DNA of 9,123 bases, taken from contig CAJWZY010000068.1 of NCBI GenBank assembly GCA_913050545.1, forward strand, positions 1-9,123, given 5' to 3'. The notes below the pieces were generated by a model that worked only from the letters and a program-made list of their open reading frames with translations, was not told the DNA's origin and did no database searches. Made by a program: the position numbers and the translations under genes. Below are positions 4,795 through 9,123 of the stretch, in pieces. The stretch comes from an uncultured bacterium (GTDB lineage: Bacteria; Planctomycetota; UBA8108). Each line of letters begins with the position of its first letter. Position 1 is the stretch's first letter.

Positions 4795-7700
4795 GTGCCA
4801 CCTGCCAAGACCACACCGACACCTTCCCTGCCCGACGAAGCCCTTCAGTTGCTCAGGGGTTTCAGGCGCCGGCGTCTGCTGCTGACCCTGGCAAGGGGAT
4901 GCGCTTTCTGGGCCGGCACAACCGCCCTCTTCCTCATGCCAGCCCTGCTGCTTGACCGTTTCCTGCTGCTGGAAACCCCGCAGCGGATCTCGATCAGCTG
5001 GACCACCCTTTCAGCCTCTGGCGCTTCAATGTTCTTCTTCCTGGTGCTGCCGCTTCTTCGCCCATGGTCCCTCCTGCGCTGCGCCGCGGCCATCGAGAAG
5101 GCCCAGCCCGCGCTGGAGGGCTCCCTGCTGAGCATCGTGGAGCTCTGCCAGGCAAAGAAACCAGGATGCTCCGGGGAGCTCCTCGAGTCCCTGCGGGTGG
5201 ATACCGCAGGACGGTGCCCGCGAGTCAGGATCAGCAGAATCCTGCCCGCGCAACAGGCAACCCGGACAATGGTCAGCGCTATCATCTTCTGCCTCCCGCT
5301 GCTGGCCGCGACAGCCGGGGATCCCCCGGGAATGGTGCAGCTTGGCAGGAGGCTCCTCAATCCCCGGCAGCAGGAACTTCCCAGGCCGAGCACCACCTTC
5401 TTCCTGGCCAGGGCGGACAGCAACATCGTCGGCCGTGGGCAAGAGGTCACCATCACGGTTTCCATCGAGCGCGGCACCCCCGCTAAGCTTGTTCTGCTCA
5501 CCAGGGAGGAAGCTCCGGAGGAAACAGCCTCCTGGAAGGAAACCAGCATAGAACAGAAGACCAGCTCCCCGGCAGGTGACCGGCCTGCCACGATTGCCCA
5601 CAAGCTGAAGGCCCTTTCGAGCTTCACCTTTCGTGTTCGCGGCGGAGACTTCATGAGTCCGGCGCAGAAGGTCGAGGTGCGCTCCCCTCCCACCCCCCGC
5701 ACCTTCAGCATCACCTACCATTACCCGGAATACACGGCGCGCAAAGACCGAACGGTTCAGAAAAGCTCCGGCAATATTTCTGCTCTCAGAAACAGCCGGG
5801 CAGACATTGTCCTGGAGGCGGACAGGGAGCTCGCCAGGGCGGCTATCCTGCTCGGCGCGAGGAGGATCCCGGGGCGGGTCGATGGGCAGCAGGCCACCTT
5901 CGGGGACCTGGCGATCAACGAGGATGGGGAATACCGCATCGAGCTGGAAACCCCGGACGGGATCCGCTCCCACGAAGGTGAGCCGTATTCCATCCGCATC
6001 CTGGAGGACAACCCCCCGCGGATTGCCATTCTCTCACCACGGGAGAGAGAGCTGGAGGTAGAAAGCAGCGGGACCCTCCAGCTCAGATACAGGGCCGAAG
6101 ACGACTACGGCATCAGCTCGGTTGAGCTCATGCTGCAGACCCCGCGCGAAGCGCGGGTGCTGCCGGTATTCAGGGAAATCAACGTTCGCAAGAAGCCGGG
6201 TCTTCGTGACGCGACCTATGCCTTCAGCATAGGAGCTACCGGCGCCCGGCCTCCGGAAACACTCTCCCTGAGGCTCCGGGTCCGGGATGGACTTGGAGGC
6301 GAGAGTCTCTCCGCGGAACGAAAACTCAAGGTGACCTGGCCCGGAGATGCTCCCGAGGGCCCCGGCTGGCTACCCTCTCTCCAGGCTCTGAACAGGAACC
6401 TTAAAGAGCTCGCGACCCTCTGGAGCAGCCCCGTGACCAGGGGCCACGGCGACGAGGCGGCTGAGAACCTGGTCGTGATCCGAACACTCTGCCTGGAGCT
6501 CTCGCGGCTCTGCCTTGAAACCGCGGCCCGCCCGCCGCTGCCGGCAGCCAGCCGTTTCGCTCTTGAATCAGTAGCCTTCCGCCTGCGCGCCCTCGCTGAT
6601 GAGGAGATCTCACAGTTGTGGCAACAGGCAACCGGGCCCGCCGCAGAACCCGCGCCCCCCTCCCGCACGAGCGATAACGAGCCTCACCAGGGTGGCCTGG
6701 AGAAGATCACCACTCTTACCCGGCTGCTGGAATCCCTGGTGATCTCAGAAGAGCTCGAGGAAGCTCATGAAGCCCTCCGGGTCGCGGCCCACGACTGCAA
6801 TCTTCTTGGAGCAGAAGCCGCCAGCTCCAGCCCCACGGCAATACCAGGGCGCAGCGCCGAGCGGCTGAGCGGGCTGATCGAGGAGGTCATCAGCTGCGCA
6901 GCCGGGATCGACCGCCTGCGAAAGAACCTCGGACCCGCACGAGCCGGACTCAAGGACGAGCTGGAAGGCTCGGTGAGGGCCATCTCCTCCTCGCTGACCG
7001 CCGAGCTCGAGCTGGCGCGCAAGGCTGCTGAAAAGGAAGACCCAGCCGAGCTGGAATCACCCCTGCAGCGTGCCGCGGACTCCTTCAGCCGCCGGGTTGA
7101 TTCTCTTTCCGAGCTGCATCTCGCTGCGCTCCAGGAATACCGCCAGGCTCGCCAGTGGCAGGTCCCCGAGAGTGAGTTCGCCGGCTTGCTCGAGAAGGTG
7201 GACGCGGCCTGGAAGAACGACAGCTCCCGCCGCGAGCTGCTCACGGCTGCCCGAGGCGTGTTTACCCGGGTTGCCTGGCGAAACGAAACCGGACAGAACT
7301 TTGAGTATTCCGATTTCGAATCAGCCTCCCTGCTTGGAGCTGTTTCGGAGCTGCTTGAGCGAGTGCTCGAAGAAGATGCCACCCGCAGCTCCCCCGCCCG
7401 GGGCGAGAAAGGTACCTTGCTGATAGGTGGCCTGGCAAGGGCCGCCCGCGACCTGGAGCCGGCTCTCTGGCTTGGCCGCTCCCTCCAGCTGGTGCAATGG
7501 ATCGCCGCCGGTGAGGAATCGGTGGCCTGGCGACTTGAGGGAGTGGAAAAATTCCATGCCCGCCGGCTCGGCCTTGCCCGCCGCGCCCAGGCTGACATCG
7601 GGGACTGCCTGGGCGACCTGCTCTTGAGGCTCCGGTCAGATAAGGGCGTGGCTGCCCGGTTCCCGCAAGAGAGGATGGCGCCCGTGGTGGAGGTGCTTGG

Positions 7701-9123
7701 CGAGGCCCTTACCAGGGCGCAAAACAACCTGGAACATCTGCGGGGTGAAACGGCCGATCCCGCAGCAGCGGCCCTGGGCGTTCAGCGCTGCGCCTCCCTG
7801 CTCGAGGAGGCAACCGGCAAGCTCGAGGAAATGCGCCGGCAATCCCTCGCCGGACTGGCTGACTCCGCCCGCTGGCTGCGAAGCAACCGGGGAACCATCA
7901 ACCAGCGGCTCGACCGGCTTGCCGAGAGCCTCCTGGAACATGGAAAAACCCTTAAAGACTCAGCCACCGTCGATTCGATCGAGGGCAAAAGCGGCGGCGA
8001 GTTGATCATCGAAGCGTTGGTTACCTGGACTGAGAATGTCCGCCAGGCGAGGAAGCTGGCAAGAGAGATCCGCCAGGCTGCGGACCAGCAGGCCGAATCG
8101 GGAACCAGCCCGGTGATGGTGGCAAACCTGGAGAGGGCGTCAACCGCCCTGCTTGCGCTGGTCGCCGGGCCTCTCGGGCGTTGCGGCGCTGACCTACGGC
8201 GAGCGCTCACATCAGACAGAGATGACCGCGAGCTCCTGCTCTCCTCCGCCTCGGCAGCCGTCTTCGAGGCAGCCGCCGGAATACAGAAGATCTCCGAGGC
8301 GCTCGACATCCTCGACTCCAGGGAGCTTGCAGAGCTCAGCGGCAAGGAGCTCGAAGAGCTGGTCACCGCCGCAACGGACCTGGCCGCGGCCGGCTCGATG
8401 GATCTTTCCCTCATCGAGATGCGGGCCCGGCTCCTGCTCGATGCCGCGCTGCGGGCATCGCGTGAGCTGAGAAGGCGGCTGCCGGGCCTGAGGGCACGGG
8501 CCGACCTGCTTGACCACCTCGAGGCGGCAGCCGAACGCTTTTCCTCCGCCCTGAAACAGGCCATGGCTGGCGATGCACCAGGAGCCCTCGCACGGCTCGG
8601 CGAAGGGATCACCCGGATGGAGCAGGCCATAGCCCTCGCAAAAAACGCCCGGGGAGAAGCCAGGGGGCAGCTCGAGAGCACCTCCCCGCAAACCCAGGCC
8701 GCCTCAAAACCCGGGCCCGGCGAAGAGCTCAACAAGGAGCTCGAATCTGCACGCCGGGAGCTCGAGAAACTGCTGGAGATAGAGAAACTTCGCAAGGAGG
8801 CTTCCGGCCTCCTGGAGAGGCTGCTGGCAGAGGAAGAAAACCCGCAGGAGCAGCTGGAGGCGGCACAGCAGGCGCAGGAGAGCCTGGCACAAGGCATCGA
8901 AGAGCGCGTGCCCTCAACCAGCGTCATCATCGAGCTGGTCTCCAGGCTGGCAACGCTCCAGAAGCTGGGCAGGGAGACCGCATCGGAAACGCGCTACCTG
9001 GAGGAAGAGGCCCGCCAGGCGCTGGCCGCCTCCAGCGATGGTGACGCGTCTGTCCTGGCGGGTAAGCTTGCAGGGGAACAGCAAAAGCTCGAAAAGAAGA
9101 TCCTCGGACTGGTGGACAGCTTT
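4795..9123 (+). CDS. Very long DUF4175-like membrane-anchored protein (C-terminus beyond window)
   Basis: The frame is open from GTG 4795 to the last base: 1443 codons with no stop. An in-frame TGA at 4774 leaves this GTG as the only plausible early start. A basic patch FRRRR (23-27) precedes membrane segments at about 36-53 and 69-88; a third lies at about 158-174. Residues ~190-520 look like beta-sandwich repeats with DUF4175-type signatures: YPEYT (310-314), DNPPRI (405-410) and EDDYGI (435-440). From ~523 on the chain is rich in Ala, Leu, Glu and Arg and probably helical; 1309-1370 (ELNKELESARRELEKLL and after) looks like coiled coil. The protein should have its bulk outside the cytoplasmic membrane. 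Function is not known. DUF4175 genes are, as I recall, often near MoxR/DUF58/vWA genes, but none is visible here. Family assignment rests on motif resemblance only. Confidence 0.8.
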   Translation, partial: MPPAKTTPTPSLPDEALQLLRGFRRRRLLLTLARGCAFWAGTTALFLMPALLLDRFLLLETPQRISISWTTLSASGASMFFFLVLPLLRPWSLLRCAAAIEKAQPALEGSLLSIVELCQAKKPGCSGELLESLRVDTAGRCPRVRISRILPAQQATRTMVSAIIFCLPLLAATAGDPPGMVQLGRRLLNPRQQELPRPSTTFFLARADSNIVGRGQEVTITVSIERGTPAKLVLLTREEAPEETASWKETSIEQKTSSPAGDRPATIAHKLKALSSFTFRVRGGDFMSPAQKVEVRSPPTPRTFSITYHYPEYTARKDRTVQKSSGNISALRNSRADIVLEADRELARAAILLGARRIPGRVDGQQATFGDLAINEDGEYRIELETPDGIRSHEGEPYSIRILEDNPPRIAILSPRERELEVESSGTLQLRYRAEDDYGISSVELMLQTPREARVLPVFREINVRKKPGLRDATYAFSIGATGARPPETLSLRLRVRDGLGGESLSAERKLKVTWPGDAPEGPGWLPSLQALNRNLKELATLWSSPVTRGHGDEAAENLVVIRTLCLELSRLCLETAARPPLPAASRFALESVAFRLRALADEEISQLWQQATGPAAEPAPPSRTSDNEPHQGGLEKITTLTRLLESLVISEELEEAHEALRVAAHDCNLLGAEAASSSPTAIPGRSAERLSGLIEEVISCAAGIDRLRKNLGPARAGLKDELEGSVRAISSSLTAELELARKAAEKEDPAELESPLQRAADSFSRRVDSLSELHLAALQEYRQARQWQVPESEFAGLLEKVDAAWKNDSSRRELLTAARGVFTRVAWRNETGQNFEYSDFESASLLGAVSELLERVLEEDATRSSPARGEKGTLLIGGLARAARDLEPALWLGRSLQLVQWIAAGEESVAWRLEGVEKFHARRLGLARRAQADIGDCLGDLLLRLRSDKGVAARFPQERMAPVVEVLGEALTRAQNNLEHLRGETADPAAAALGVQRCASLLEEATGKLEEMRRQSLAGLADSARWLRSNRGTINQRLDRLAESLLEHGKTLKDSATVDSIEGKSGGELIIEALVTWTENVRQARKLAREIRQAADQQAESGTSPVMVANLERASTALLALVAGPLGRCGADLRRALTSDRDDRELLLSSASAAVFEAAAGIQKISEALDILDSRELAELSGKELEELVTAATDLAAAGSMDLSLIEMRARLLLDAALRASRELRRRLPGLRARADLLDHLEAAAERFSSALKQAMAGDAPGALARLGEGITRMEQAIALAKNARGEARGQLESTSPQTQAASKPGPGEELNKELESARRELEKLLEIEKLRKEASGLLERLLAEEENPQEQLEAAQQAQESLAQGIEERVPSTSVIIELVSRLATLQKLGRETASETRYLEEEARQALAASSDGDASVLAGKLAGEQQKLEKKILGLVDSF

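Noticed and set aside
4770..4804. CACCTG direct repeat (4770-4775 and 4799-4804) around the DUF4175-like gene start
   Set aside because: A six-base repeat in GC-rich DNA is too short to call an operator without comparative data.
4845..5973. Two overlapping minus-strand frames (4845-5714 and 5026-5973)
   Set aside because: They lie opposite the membrane and beta-domain part of the DUF4175-like gene, which has motif support; these have none.
6765..7727. 320-codon minus-strand frame
   Set aside because: Ser/Arg-rich antisense shadow of the same plus-strand gene, with no recognisable domain or ribosome site.
7782..8930. 382-codon minus-strand frame, Ser/Arg-rich
   Set aside because: It is the antisense shadow of the Glu/Leu/Ala-rich helical region of the DUF4175-like gene; its composition is what complementing GAG/CTC codons gives.
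1..9123. Search for CRISPR repeats, tRNA/rRNA genes, insertion sequences and attachment sites
   Set aside because: No spaced direct repeats, no tRNA-like cloverleaf signature noticed, no transposase or integrase frame. The dense coding layout leaves only 3174-3332 and 4737-4794 as free space beyond a few bases.

Overview
The window is GC-rich, gene-dense bacterial DNA with seven protein-coding genes. Two of them run off the window ends. No RNA gene, mobile element, CRISPR array or phage signature was recognised by eye. The taxon cannot be fixed. Frequent TTG/GTG starts, a bacterial homologue of the N-terminal glutamine amidase NTAQ1, and a very long DUF4175-like membrane protein fit an uncultured FCB- or PVC-type lineage better than a well-studied proteobacterium. 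That placement is inference.

Left half (1-3173), minus strand. Five genes are packed head to tail with gaps of 4-16 bases and look like one operon. In transcription order they are: a zinc-independent-looking MDR/quinone oxidoreductase (2145-3173), a KDPG/KHG-type aldolase (1499-2140), an NTAQ1-family N-terminal glutamine amidohydrolase (948-1493), a CPBP (CAAX/Rce1-like) intramembrane protease (215-937), and the N-terminus of a PYROXD2/phytoene-dehydrogenase-like FAD oxidoreductase (1-198, cut by the window). The products do not form one obvious pathway. The most interesting pair is NTAQ1 followed directly by an intramembrane protease, since one edits protein N-termini and the other belongs to a proteolytic family.

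Middle (3174-3332). A 159-base divergent intergenic region holds the control elements for the minus-strand operon and for the plus-strand methyltransferase gene. These are a strong AGGAGGT ribosome site before a TTG start, a 6-bp hairpin touching that site, and -10-like elements on both strands.

Right half (3333-9123), plus strand. An RsmB/NOP2-Sun family RNA m5C methyltransferase (3333-4736) is followed after 58 bases by the largest gene of the window. That gene is an open frame from a GTG at 4795 to the window end: 1443 codons with no stop. It encodes three N-terminal membrane segments, beta-rich domains with DUF4175-like motifs, and about 900 residues of Ala/Leu/Glu/Arg-rich helical sequence. 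It probably has its own promoter, whose -10 element sits so close to the GTG that the mRNA may be leaderless.

The strongest leads are the complete catalytic triad of the bacterial NTAQ1, its linkage to a CPBP protease, and the size and leaderless-looking start of the DUF4175-like protein. No unmistakably new multi-gene defence or metabolic system is visible.
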